Source: a virus. Taken from it: a DNA stretch of 39,171 nucleotides. The notes below the pieces were generated by a model that made no database searches, was not told the origin of the DNA, and saw only the letters and a list, made by a program, of their open reading frames with translations. The position numbers and the translations under genes were made by a program. This document shows, piece by piece, positions 14,755-22,095 of this stretch (position 1 is the stretch's first letter; each line of letters begins with the position of its first letter). Where the stretch lies: positions 1 through 39,171 of the IMG/VR virus record IMGVR_UViG_3300043436_002351; one strand, 5' to 3'.

Positions 14755-15111
14755 TCAAAAAGGCAACTCAATCTCATCCTCATCCTGTGCGGATTGAATC
14801 GGTGCGGAAGGTATTTGACCCGGACCGCTCGATTCAACCGCTACCTTCCAAGCCGTAATGGTGTTGAATACCTTGGTTTCACCTGTTGGGCTTGACCACT
14901 CCCGACCTCTCAAATTCAGGCTAAAATCAACCGTATCACCTGACTTGAAAGAATCTGCCAGACTGCATTTTTCTCCCTGAAATTCAATCTCAATCGTTTG
15001 CGGATACTTTGAATCTAAGTCTATTTCAACCCATACTTTCCGCTTTTGAAAGTTGTTCGTCCCAACCGATTCAACCGGATGGATTTGCTTAACTCTGCCT
15101 TTTATGTTCAT
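14755..15111 (-). CDS. DUF3127 single-strand-binding-like protein
   Basis: A 118-residue protein with an OB-fold-like pattern (MNIKGRVKQIHPVESVG at the start, KRKVWVEID, then FSLNLRGREWSSPTGETKVFNTITAW) and an acidic C-terminal tip DEDEIELPF. This is the DUF3127 family, common in Bacteroidota and their phages. The acidic, Phe-terminated tail is the hallmark of single-strand-binding proteins that recruit partners. It lies directly after the recombination exonuclease, so it likely coats ssDNA during replication and recombination. Confidence 0.85.
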   Translation of the reverse strand: MNIKGRVKQIHPVESVGTNNFQKRKVWVEIDLDSKYPQTIEIEFQGEKCSLADSFKSGDTVDFSLNLRGREWSSPTGETKVFNTITAWKVAVESSGPGQIPSAPIQSAQDEDEIELPF

Positions 15112-15114
15112 AAT

Positions 15115-15735
15115 TTAAAATGTTACTTGGTTAAAATACTTCTCAAATTTAGCCCAAAATTTGACCACCTCGGCTTCAAGCGTATTCAACTCGTCGATTA
15201 TATCGTTCCGCTCAATTCGATGGATGTACAACGGGCGTGGCGTGAATCTCGGGTCGTACGAAACAAAGTCAAGCCATTGCAACTTCTCATTTACCAAAAA
15301 GTACTGATACACTTGATACTTGTGGTCGTTCGGCAATCCACCCATCCGAATCGTACGGATGTGGGTCTTTGTACTTGGGCATTTGACTTCAATACCACCT
15401 GTCCTGTCTGGCGTTAATCTATCTGGTGACATAGCAAGGTATTCGAGTGTGTCGTGTGTGCAGAATCCGACCTGCTCTAATTCGTGTCCGGTCTGCTTCG
15501 TGTAAATTTCCGAAGCCTCCTGCTCATGGTCTGTTCCCCATTGCATAGCCTCCGATACGAAGCCATCGACTTCATCCCATACTGCCATATCTGGACATAC
15601 TCGTTCATAAATCAGTTCGTCAACTACTTTCAGGTTGTCCGACTTCATGATTCCAGCGACACGACTGCTGGTAATTTTTCCGATTCGCAACTTATGCCAA
15701 TCGGGCGTGCCTTGTTCAACTTTGTGTTCTATCAT
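15115..15735 (-). CDS. YqaJ-type recombination exonuclease
   Basis: A 206-residue PD-(D/E)XK nuclease. The N-terminal GTPDWHKLRIGKITSSR (about 9-25) is the YqaJ/lambda-exonuclease signature. SPDRL (Asp105) and GGIEVKCP (Glu116, Lys118) supply the metal-binding D and E-x-K. Length is normal for the family. Such enzymes resect one strand of a double-strand break and work with a single-strand annealing or binding partner, here plausibly the DUF3127 protein. No RecT or Erf-type annealing protein was recognised. Confidence 0.9.
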   Translation of the reverse strand: MIEHKVEQGTPDWHKLRIGKITSSRVAGIMKSDNLKVVDELIYERVCPDMAVWDEVDGFVSEAMQWGTDHEQEASEIYTKQTGHELEQVGFCTHDTLEYLAMSPDRLTPDRTGGIEVKCPSTKTHIRTIRMGGLPNDHKYQVYQYFLVNEKLQWLDFVSYDPRFTPRPLYIHRIERNDIIDELNTLEAEVVKFWAKFEKYFNQVTF

Positions 15736-15950
15736 TGTTCTGTTTCAATTATAATCCAATCCTGAAAATTTATGTGTCCGCACACCTTACTACTACAATA
15801 AGTGGGCGATGTGTCATCTGATAATATTGTAAATAGATACCCAACCCGTTCGTTAGGTTGACTTGAGGAAGTATTTACATCATAAATCTTTCCCGGTGTT
15901 AAATATTTAGCACATCCATTCGGTGCTTTTACTTTTGTTGGTCTGTTCAT
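15732..15950 (-). CDS. Hypothetical small protein
   Basis: A 72-residue protein starting at ATG 15950, which overlaps the upstream stop (ATGA). A longer frame to 16025 lies inside the upstream gene. It contains APNGCAKYLTPGKIYDV, a phrase typical of small SH3- or KOW-like folds that bind in early phage operons, and two further Cys (CSSKVCG). Function unknown. Confidence 0.6.
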   Translation of the reverse strand: MNRPTKVKAPNGCAKYLTPGKIYDVNTSSSQPNERVGYLFTILSDDTSPTYCSSKVCGHINFQDWIIIETEQ

Positions 15951-16441
15951 TTGCTTAACTCTAATTTGCGTGAATCCTTTACCGCCAAACATGCCGTTTG
16001 ACCTTCGCTGTCCAGACCCTTCCAAAGCGTCTGCAATGTAGCCAAGTCAGGTGCGTTCCGGATTGCCTCGATTTGCTTTGAATAGTCCTGAGGTGCTTTT
16101 GTACTTACCTTCTCATTCCTTACCCGTAACGCATCCGTTACATCCCCAAACGCTTTGACCTTGTCTACTCCAATCTTAATTTGTTGACCTGCCCATGATT
16201 CGATTGCAGGCGTACCGAGCAAACGAGTTATAGTTTTGCAGTTCGTCTTGTTCAGGATAATCGGCTTCGTTTCTTTTGTAGTCGCTACGATGCAGTCCGA
16301 TTTCTTGCCATCCGCACCCGGTACGGCTTTCTTTTCAACCGTTACGAGCGTAACGATGACTTCCCGATACTGATTGTCCGATTCGAATAGGTCGTGACTT
16401 CCGAAGTAGTCAGGGTTTGTGAGTTGTTTCCAATGTGTCAT
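15947..16441 (-). CDS. Conserved phage early protein, replication/recombination-associated
   Basis: A 164-residue protein. The first 110 residues (THWKQLTNPDYFGSHDL, then ETKPIILNKTNCKTITRLLG, SWAGQQIKIGVDKVKAFG, DALRVR) form a pattern I recognise from early proteins of many phages placed beside exonuclease and SSB genes; an OB-like fold is likely but its role is not known. The last 50 residues (EAIRNAPDLATLQTLWKGL) form a short helical module also found at the end of phage recombination proteins. First gene of the leftward operon. Confidence 0.7.
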   Translation of the reverse strand: MTHWKQLTNPDYFGSHDLFESDNQYREVIVTLVTVEKKAVPGADGKKSDCIVATTKETKPIILNKTNCKTITRLLGTPAIESWAGQQIKIGVDKVKAFGDVTDALRVRNEKVSTKAPQDYSKQIEAIRNAPDLATLQTLWKGLDSEGQTACLAVKDSRKLELSK

Positions 16442-16460
16442 AGTGTTTTCGTTTTTTTTC

Positions 16461-16517
16461 TGTTTTAACGCACAATTTTCACAAAGGTTACAAAACTTTT
16501 AATTTATTTTTGCGTTA
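16461..16517. promoter_or_regulatory. Divergent promoter and operator region
   Basis: The rightward -7 box TATTTTTG is at 16505-16512. The leftward -7 box is AACCTTTG (16489-16482, one mismatch). The half-sites TAACGCA (16466-16472) and TGCGTTA (16511-16517) are perfect inverse copies that bracket both promoters, as at 10.8 kb, although the half-site sequence differs. A bound regulator could control both directions at once. Confidence 0.65.
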
Positions 16518-16618
16518 GATACAAAATACAGGCTGTGCAAGAGCCTAAACGATATTCCTTCATCGGATAAACTCAGGGTTGAATAGAATGCTTGCACCGT
16601 TCTGTTCAGCCCTTTTTT
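16518..16618 (+). ncRNA. Leader RNA with kissing-loop pair and terminator
   Basis: Starting near 16518, about 100 transcribed bases form three hairpins. Hairpin 1 is AGGCT (16530-16534), loop GTGCAAG, AGCCT (16542-16546). Hairpin 2 is CGAT/ATCG (16550-16565). Hairpin 3 has a 13-base stem (16576-16588 with 16600-16612), an 11-base loop and then six T, an intrinsic terminator. Loop 3 contains CTTGCAC (16591-16597), the exact reverse complement of loop 1. The next gene starts 15 bases after the T-run, so this is either an attenuator of the helicase-primase operon or a small RNA. Confidence 0.7.
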
Positions 16619-16632
16619 ATTGACTCAAAATT

Positions 16633-16818
16633 ATGTACTACTTAAAAATCAAAACAATCGATTCAGACCTGAAACTGGTCAAAGTTGGGATGTATGAAAC
16701 TGCAACCGACAAATGGATAAAATGGGTTAAGATTAACGATGTAACTATTGAAATACTTACATCTGGTTTAATTCACTTTGACCTTGTTGATGGCAAACCA
16801 ATTCTATGCAAACCTTAA
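16633..16818 (+). CDS. Hypothetical small protein, first rightward early gene
   Basis: A 61-residue mixed-charge, beta-rich protein (YYLKIKTIDSDLKLVKVG). It follows the leader RNA and overlaps the helicase start by 13 bases. No family recognised; a helicase accessory role is possible. Confidence 0.6.
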   Translation: MYYLKIKTIDSDLKLVKVGMYETATDKWIKWVKINDVTIEILTSGLIHFDLVDGKPILCKP

Positions 16819-18170
16819 GACCATACCAAATACAGGCAATCGACCTGCTCCGAACCAGCATAAAACGGCACAAACGCTCAATTCTATGCGTTCCGACTGG
16901 GGGCGGAAAGACTACGATAGTATCTGCAATGATAGCCAGTGCCATAAGTAAGGGTAAACGAATCCTATTTCTGGCACATAGGTCTGAACTATTAAGCCAA
17001 GCCACAGAAAGGCTAAAATCATTCGGGCTTAATCCGGGTTTGATTCAAGGTAAAAACAGCCGGGTTCATCCTTTCCTGAATGTCGCATCGGTTCAAACTC
17101 TAAGAAACCGAACCAATCGAATACTTCCTCCAGACATTATTTTTGTTGATGAGTGCCACCTTAGTATGGCAAACTCCTACCGAAAAATATTTGATGCATA
17201 TCCTAATGCTTTTGTCGTAGGTATGACAGCCACTCCAACACGACTGGATGGAAAGCCTCTTGGTGATGTTTATTCGGATATAGTCGCACCTATTTCAATT
17301 GACCTGTTAACTAATCAATCATTCCTTGTGCCAGTCAGAAAATTCGTGGCAAAAGAAAAGGTTGATTTATCAGGCGTTCACATGGTGGCAGGTGATTATA
17401 ATAGTGCTGAATTGTTCCAAAAATACGACAAAGCAAACCTTTACGCTGGCGTGGTTGATAATTATAATAAATTCGCCAATGGTCGGCAGTTTATAATATT
17501 TTGCGTAAATGTAGCCCACTCAAAAAAAACCGCAGAACTATTCAGGCAAAACGGAATATCCTGCGAGCATTTGGATGGGGAAAGCACTGAGCAGGAACGA
17601 AACGCCACTATTTCCAAATTTCGTGCAGAATTAATTCAAGGTATTTCAAATGTTGCTTTATTTACCGAGGGCTTTGATGTGCCTAATGTGTCCTGTGTCA
17701 TCCTAAACCGAGCAACCAAGAGTTTAGCCTTATATTTGCAAATGATAGGCAGGGGGCTAAGACCAAATCAAAATAAAACCGATTGTGTAATTCTTGACCA
17801 TGGAGATAATGTCGTAACTCATGGCTGGTATTCGCATGAACATGAATGGAGTTTGACAGGTAAAAAGAAAAAAAACAAACAAGATGCTTTTTCCGTTAGA
17901 CTATGCGACAACTGCGAAGCCATGATGCCAATCAATCAGAATATTTGCCCGAATTGCGGATACGCACGACCACAAAAAGAACGAACTCAAAATATTATAC
18001 AAGAAAGCGAAATGATTGAAATTACAAAAACACTAATCCCTCAGCACCTTAAAGGTAAACCATGGGGCAGAATGAATGAAGCCGAATTAAAAGAATTGGC
18101 TCAGATTAAAGGATATAAACCGGGATGGGTTTACAGGCAATTACAAATTCAGAGGGGTAAAAGAGCATGA
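16806..18170 (+). CDS. SF2 DEAD/DECH-box helicase with zinc ribbon
   Basis: A 454-residue superfamily 2 helicase. Motif I is PTGGGKT (30-36), motif II is DECH (114-117), motif III is TATPTR (140-145), and motif VI QMIGRGLRP is near residue 315. These place it with the RadD-like/UvsW-like group. A zinc ribbon follows (CDNCEAMMPINQNICPNCGY, about 370-390) and then a helical C-terminal module (GRMNEAELKELAQIKGYKPG) found in RadD-like proteins. It probably remodels branched or replicating DNA. Four-base overlap with the primase gene. Confidence 0.88.
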   Translation: MQTLRPYQIQAIDLLRTSIKRHKRSILCVPTGGGKTTIVSAMIASAISKGKRILFLAHRSELLSQATERLKSFGLNPGLIQGKNSRVHPFLNVASVQTLRNRTNRILPPDIIFVDECHLSMANSYRKIFDAYPNAFVVGMTATPTRLDGKPLGDVYSDIVAPISIDLLTNQSFLVPVRKFVAKEKVDLSGVHMVAGDYNSAELFQKYDKANLYAGVVDNYNKFANGRQFIIFCVNVAHSKKTAELFRQNGISCEHLDGESTEQERNATISKFRAELIQGISNVALFTEGFDVPNVSCVILNRATKSLALYLQMIGRGLRPNQNKTDCVILDHGDNVVTHGWYSHEHEWSLTGKKKKNKQDAFSVRLCDNCEAMMPINQNICPNCGYARPQKERTQNIIQESEMIEITKTLIPQHLKGKPWGRMNEAELKELAQIKGYKPGWVYRQLQIQRGKRA

Positions 18171-20326
18171 CAATTAGCCTATACAAAAATGTGTCCGATG
18201 TACGCTCAAAGGACACCACTACGATTGACGCTTTCATATCAGATATTCGTTCAGGTAGATGGGAAAAGCAAGTTCTAAAAATTCGGGAAAGCCAAGACCC
18301 AGAACAAAAGAAACTACTTCCACTTGTTACATGCTCAGGTCATTTCAGTGAGCGTAACCGGAAAAGCCTGATATCCCATTCCGGATTCATTTGCATTGAT
18401 ATTGATAACCTAAATTCAGACGAACTAACATCAACCGCTCAGCAACTTTGGAATGACCAGTACACCTATGCCTGCTTTCGTTCAGTTCGTGGAAATGGTC
18501 TGGCTGTACTCGTTAAGATTGACCCAGCACAACATGAGGCACTATTTGAAGGACTTGAATATTATTACGCTAAAACATATCAGGTAAGTATTGACCGTTC
18601 GTGCAGGGATGTAAGTCGAGCCAGATTTGTTTCGTTTGACCCGGGTATTTATCACAATCCAAAATCAGCCCTATTCAAAAAAACCGTACCGAAAAAAGAC
18701 CAGCCAAAAAACCTGCCTCACGCCGTACTGCCAGACAATGACTTAAGCGAAATATTCAATCAAATTGAATCACGCCGTATCGATTTAACTCAAGGAGATT
18801 ATAACAGATACCTTCGTATTGGTTTTTCCTTGGCTGAATACAAACAAGAGGCTGGAAGGGCTTACTTCCATACTGTTTGCCAATACTCGGAAAAATATGA
18901 CCATTCAAAATGCGATAAGCAATATACCAACTGCCTAAAAAGTACAGGCAACGGCGTAAATATTGGAACATTCTTATTCTATTGTCAACAGGCTGGAATA
19001 AATATTAGAAGCGAAAAAACAAAACTCGCTATTCAAACGGCAAAAATGGGTAAAAAAACCCAGACAAAAGAAAGCCTTGTTTATACAATTACAAACCTGC
19101 ATGGTCTTGAACAAAATCACGCTCAGCAAGTGGTTGAACAAGTTTTGTCAGAATCAGACCAATCGGGTTCAGGCGAAAAGGAAAATATTATAGTCGTAGT
19201 AGAAGCGTTTGTAAATGCAAACTATAAATTAGTTCGGAATACCGTAACTAATCGCTTGGAGAATAACGGTGAAGTCTTTACAGATGCCGACCAAAATAGC
19301 CTATTTATTAAACTAAAACGAACATATCCAAAGGCTTCAATGGAGGTGATTGACCGTTACCTTAACTCAAATGAACTGACCCAATATAATCCTCTTATTT
19401 CATTTTTGGAGGCAAACGAACACAGACGCCCGTATGGAGTAATTGCAAAAATGGCAGACACTATTAAAGGGTATAACGGACACATGGACACTGGGGATGT
19501 GATGCATAATTATGTGGAATTTTTTCTAACCAAATTCTACCTCGGATTAATCGGTTCGGCTTTGGGTGATGAAGTGCCTCCAATCATTCCAATTATTTAC
19601 GGAACGAAAATGGGAACTGGAAAGACTGAATTTTGGAAACGACTTTTGCCAAAGGAACTTAATAAATACTTTGCAATCAGCGACCTTTCAAATGGTCAAG
19701 ATGATGACATTCTAATGAGTATGAAATGGCTTGTATGCGACGATGAATGGGGCGGTAAAATGGCAACCAATACAAAACTACTTAAGGCTAAATCCAGTCA
19801 GTCAAACACAACTATGCGGAGAGCATACGGACGCAACCATGAGGATATTAAACGCCTTGCCATGCTTTGTGGCACTTCAAATGATTCGGACATCATAAGC
19901 GATTCCAGCAACAGGCGTATTGTGCCGATTAACGCCACCGATATTGACTTGGAAACATACTACTCAATTGACAAAACGGACGCACTAATCGAAGCCTATC
20001 ACCTTTACACAAGTGATGGTCAGACTGGATTTTTATCAAAGGAGGAAAATAAAATACTTCAATCAGTCAGTTTGCAAAATACCAGCCCAGATGTTCATGC
20101 AGAACTTTTAACGAGTAAATTTCATCCGGGAGAACCAAACGAGCCTGAATGTATTACAATGACTGCCTCCGAAATTGCATCGATTATTCAGCAAAAAACA
20201 CAACTCAAAATTACCGCCGTTGGTATCGGTCGGGTACTTTCAAGACTTGAATACCCATTTACAATGGAAAGGCAAGCAGGGCTTAGCCCAAAAAAGGTTT
20301 ATTTTGTGCGACCAGTTTCGCTATAA
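18167..20326 (+). CDS. Primase-helicase (BT4734 N-terminal + VirE-like ATPase)
   Basis: A 719-residue fusion. Residues 50-170 match the BT4734 N-terminal domain common in Bacteroidota mobile elements: FICIDIDN (DID at 78-80) and SVRGNGLAVLVKI (106-118), which are primase active-site features. Residues 200-290 resemble a PriCT-type linker (RIGFSLAEY). Residues 440-620 are a VirE-family P-loop ATPase with YGTKMGTGKT (about 477-486), a DDEWGG Walker B region and a conserved TSNDSDIISDSSNRR sensor segment. It should prime and unwind at the origin; the origin candidate lies 350 bases downstream. Confidence 0.88.
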   Translation: MTISLYKNVSDVRSKDTTTIDAFISDIRSGRWEKQVLKIRESQDPEQKKLLPLVTCSGHFSERNRKSLISHSGFICIDIDNLNSDELTSTAQQLWNDQYTYACFRSVRGNGLAVLVKIDPAQHEALFEGLEYYYAKTYQVSIDRSCRDVSRARFVSFDPGIYHNPKSALFKKTVPKKDQPKNLPHAVLPDNDLSEIFNQIESRRIDLTQGDYNRYLRIGFSLAEYKQEAGRAYFHTVCQYSEKYDHSKCDKQYTNCLKSTGNGVNIGTFLFYCQQAGINIRSEKTKLAIQTAKMGKKTQTKESLVYTITNLHGLEQNHAQQVVEQVLSESDQSGSGEKENIIVVVEAFVNANYKLVRNTVTNRLENNGEVFTDADQNSLFIKLKRTYPKASMEVIDRYLNSNELTQYNPLISFLEANEHRRPYGVIAKMADTIKGYNGHMDTGDVMHNYVEFFLTKFYLGLIGSALGDEVPPIIPIIYGTKMGTGKTEFWKRLLPKELNKYFAISDLSNGQDDDILMSMKWLVCDDEWGGKMATNTKLLKAKSSQSNTTMRRAYGRNHEDIKRLAMLCGTSNDSDIISDSSNRRIVPINATDIDLETYYSIDKTDALIEAYHLYTSDGQTGFLSKEENKILQSVSLQNTSPDVHAELLTSKFHPGEPNEPECITMTASEIASIIQQKTQLKITAVGIGRVLSRLEYPFTMERQAGLSPKKVYFVRPVSL

Positions 20327-20642
20327 AATCTACTATTTCCTCCGAACTTCTAAAAACTTTCACATCAACGCCCTGCTCGCTCCATTTTGCGTGCAGGGTT
20401 TTTTGATTTTTTGATAAATATCCTGTTGGCGTTTTAACCTCGATGTAATGCGTTTTGCCTGCCCAGACGAATACAAGGTCGGGCACACCAGAGATAACGC
20501 CTTGTGCCTTAAATTTAGCCCCTTGCCGAGCATCTATATTCATTCCGTTAGGAACATGAAACAAACAGAGCCGGGTTTCTGGCATTTCGTTCCAAATTTT
20601 CATAATTGCTTCCTGTTGGATTTTTGCTTCGGTTTGTTCCAT
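20283..20642 (-). CDS. VRR-NUC domain nuclease
   Basis: A 119-residue stand-alone VRR-NUC protein: QQEAIMKIWNEMP, FHVPNG, GVPDLVFVW (Asp), HYIEVKTPTGYLSKNQK (E-x-K) and WSEQGVDVKVFRS. The PD-(D/E)XK residues are all present, so it is likely an active structure-specific nuclease such as a Holliday-junction resolvase. It is the only leftward gene in the right two-thirds of the genome and overlaps the end of the primase gene tail-to-tail by 44 bases. Start is ATG 20642; a TTG two codons upstream is less likely. Confidence 0.88.
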   Translation of the reverse strand: MEQTEAKIQQEAIMKIWNEMPETRLCLFHVPNGMNIDARQGAKFKAQGVISGVPDLVFVWAGKTHYIEVKTPTGYLSKNQKTLHAKWSEQGVDVKVFRSSEEIVDFIAKLVAQNKPFLG

Positions 20643-20645
20643 TTT

Positions 20646-20657
20646 CAAATTTACGAA
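20646..20657 (-). promoter_or_regulatory. Promoter abutting the VRR-NUC start
   Basis: On the minus strand TTCGTAAATTTG ends three bases before the ATG at 20642. The start of transcription would fall at or just inside the start codon, giving a leaderless mRNA. The extended box TTCGTAnnTTTG recurs at 21181, 33105 and 36786. Confidence 0.55.
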
Positions 20658-20675
20658 AAATTAGGATGATAGGTT

Positions 20676-20947
20676 TGTATAAAGATGAGTTAATTTTCAT
20701 CCTTATACACAAAATATTTGATTTACAGCACTTTACTGCTTTCCGATGGGGATAGATAGGAAAAAAATAAAATTTGAAACTATTGGGAATTTTTTTTTTT
20801 GAAATCAGGAAAAAAAATTTCTGTATAAAGATATAATGATATTATCTTAATCTATCTATATTTATATCTATAATAGGGCTGAACTTCAAATAGTTAGTGT
20901 ATAAAGATGAAAAAATTCTCATCTTTAACATCCCCATCTATCCCCAT
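20676..20947. other. Repeat-rich AT region, candidate replication origin
   Basis: Three direct copies of TGTATAAAGAT start at 20676, 20822 and 20898. Each opens an inverted repeat: TGTATAAAGATGA with TCATCCTTATACA (20676-20709), AAGATA with TATCTT (20828-20848), and TGTATAAAGATGA with TCATCTTTAACA (20898-20930). GATGGGGATAGAT (20745-20757) has an inverted partner in 20929-20947. Between them is a very AT-rich stretch with ten T in a row (20791-20800) and stacked TATCTA units. No gene is seen from 20643 to 20978. Repeats plus melting region next to the primase gene suggest an origin; an operator cluster is the alternative. Confidence 0.55.
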
Positions 20948-20966
20948 TTTTTAGGCTAAAATTGAT

Positions 20967-20974
20967 TACTTTTG
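20967..20974 (+). promoter_or_regulatory. Promoter of the 20979 gene, probably leaderless
   Basis: TACTTTTG matches TAnnTTTG and ends four bases before the ATG, so transcription would begin at or next to the start codon. The upstream inverted repeats at 20898-20947 lie where a regulator could contact polymerase. Confidence 0.5.
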
Positions 20975-20978
20975 CCCC

Positions 20979-21179
20979 ATGAATCATTACAAAAAACAAT
21001 CAATCGAAACTTTCGAAATGATGTTGAAAGTTTACGGCAAAGAAAAACTCATTCACTTTTGCGAAATAAACGCTTTCAAATATCGGATGCGTGCTGGCTA
21101 TAAAGATTCTGCCGAGCAAGATATAGCCAAGGCAATCTGGTACGAGAACAAAGCGAACGAGTTGAAAGAATCAAAGTAA
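20979..21179 (+). CDS. DUF3310-like phage protein
   Basis: A 66-residue protein: FCEINAFKYRMRAGYKD, then EQDIAKAIWYENKANEL. The KYRxRAGxK...D-x-x-KAxWY pattern is that of the DUF3310 family, small proteins widespread in phages, often near replication genes, of unknown function. It is the first gene of the late rightward block. Confidence 0.75.
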   Translation: MNHYKKQSIETFEMMLKVYGKEKLIHFCEINAFKYRMRAGYKDSAEQDIAKAIWYENKANELKESK

Positions 21180-21180
21180 T

Positions 21181-21192
21181 TTCGTATATTTG
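21181..21192 (+). promoter_or_regulatory. Promoter before the terminase genes
   Basis: TTCGTATATTTG contains TATATTTG (21185-21192) and starts right after the previous stop. It leaves about 17 bases of leader before the small terminase gene. Confidence 0.65.
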
Positions 21193-21214
21193 CGAAATTC
21201 AGCATTGAATCAAA

Positions 21215-21673
21215 ATGGCAAAAAGACAACCAGTTAAGCCAGTAGGGTCAGACCAACCCAAAACAGGTCGAATTGAAAAAATACCCAGACCATCACTCGA
21301 AACCGTATTTGAGGACATTTACAACGGGTTATCTTACAGGGCAATGGCACAAAAGTACGGCATGAGTTTGACCTTGCTTTTCGAGTTCCTCCATGACCCT
21401 GAACATTCCGCACGAATTAAAGAGGTACGACAAGCATCCGCAGACATGGATTCAGACCGAGCCGAACAGGTTTTAATCGAATCGGAGGGCACTATGGCGG
21501 AGGTAACGAGGGCAAGGGAATTGGCTCAATTTTACAAATGGAGAGCATCAAAAAAAGCCCCGAAATATTACGGGGATAAACTTGAAACGGAAACAACCCA
21601 AGCCGAACAATACCAACCGCCCCAAATTACCGTAAACATATCGAAGGAAGCAATTGAAAAACTAAACAAATAA
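21215..21673 (+). CDS. Terminase small subunit
   Basis: A 152-residue protein with an N-terminal HTH region (FEDIYNGLSYRAMAQKYGMS, FEFLHDPEHS) and a central helical segment RELAQFYKWRASKKAPKYYGDK. The A-R-x-x-x-x-x-KW-x-ASK-x-PK-x-YGDK phrase is typical of small terminase subunits that recognise the packaging site. The C-terminal tail PPQITVNISKEAIEKL fits the part that contacts the large subunit. The large subunit gene is 420 bases downstream. Confidence 0.85.
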   Translation: MAKRQPVKPVGSDQPKTGRIEKIPRPSLETVFEDIYNGLSYRAMAQKYGMSLTLLFEFLHDPEHSARIKEVRQASADMDSDRAEQVLIESEGTMAEVTRARELAQFYKWRASKKAPKYYGDKLETETTQAEQYQPPQITVNISKEAIEKLNK

Positions 21674-21677
21674 AATC

Positions 21678-21893
21678 ATGGAAACATTTACAGCAGATTA
21701 CGCAAGACAATTAGTCGAACGCTCCAAACTCAAAGAACTTGGATTGATTCTGGCAGACATTCACAGCGTCGCAGAAACCGGAGCGACAGAACTTGTATTA
21801 AGTTACAAGTTAAAAAACAACACCGAATTTGAGTTGAACAACCTCGGATTTACGATTGAAAATCAAGAACCGCATACCTTCATCCGGTGGTAA
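21678..21893 (+). CDS. Hypothetical protein between terminase genes
   Basis: A 71-residue protein, helical in the first third and beta-rich after. Starts four bases after the small terminase stop. No family recognised. Confidence 0.6.
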   Translation: METFTADYARQLVERSKLKELGLILADIHSVAETGATELVLSYKLKNNTEFELNNLGFTIENQEPHTFIRW

Positions 21894-21894
21894 A

Positions 21895-22095
21895 ATGACC
21901 GAAGCCGAAGCCATCCAATTGCATAAAGTTCTGGAAACAAAAACAGCCGAATTGATGGAGCATTTCGATACCGTTCAGATAGTTGTAACACGCCACAATA
22001 GACTGGATGAATCAACCGAAATGATGTCCAAAGGTCGGGGCAATTTATACGCTCGTTTCAGTTCGGTTGATGCGTGGTTGGAAACAATCGAATGA
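21895..22095 (+). CDS. Hypothetical protein coupled to large terminase
   Basis: A 66-residue protein starting at ATG 21895, one base after the preceding stop. It is acidic at both ends with a central IVVTRHNRLDES. It overlaps the large terminase start in an ATGA arrangement. Function unknown. Confidence 0.6.
   Translation: MTEAEAIQLHKVLETKTAELMEHFDTVQIVVTRHNRLDESTEMMSKGRGNLYARFSSVDAWLETIE

Noticed and set aside
6301-16441. Lysogeny module
   Set aside because: There is an XRE-type regulator but no integrase, excisionase or attachment site in the full genome, so temperate life is not supported.
20676-20930. CRISPR array from the TGTATAAAGAT repeats
   Set aside because: Repeats are short, only three, unevenly spaced and each part of an inverted repeat; there are no cas genes.
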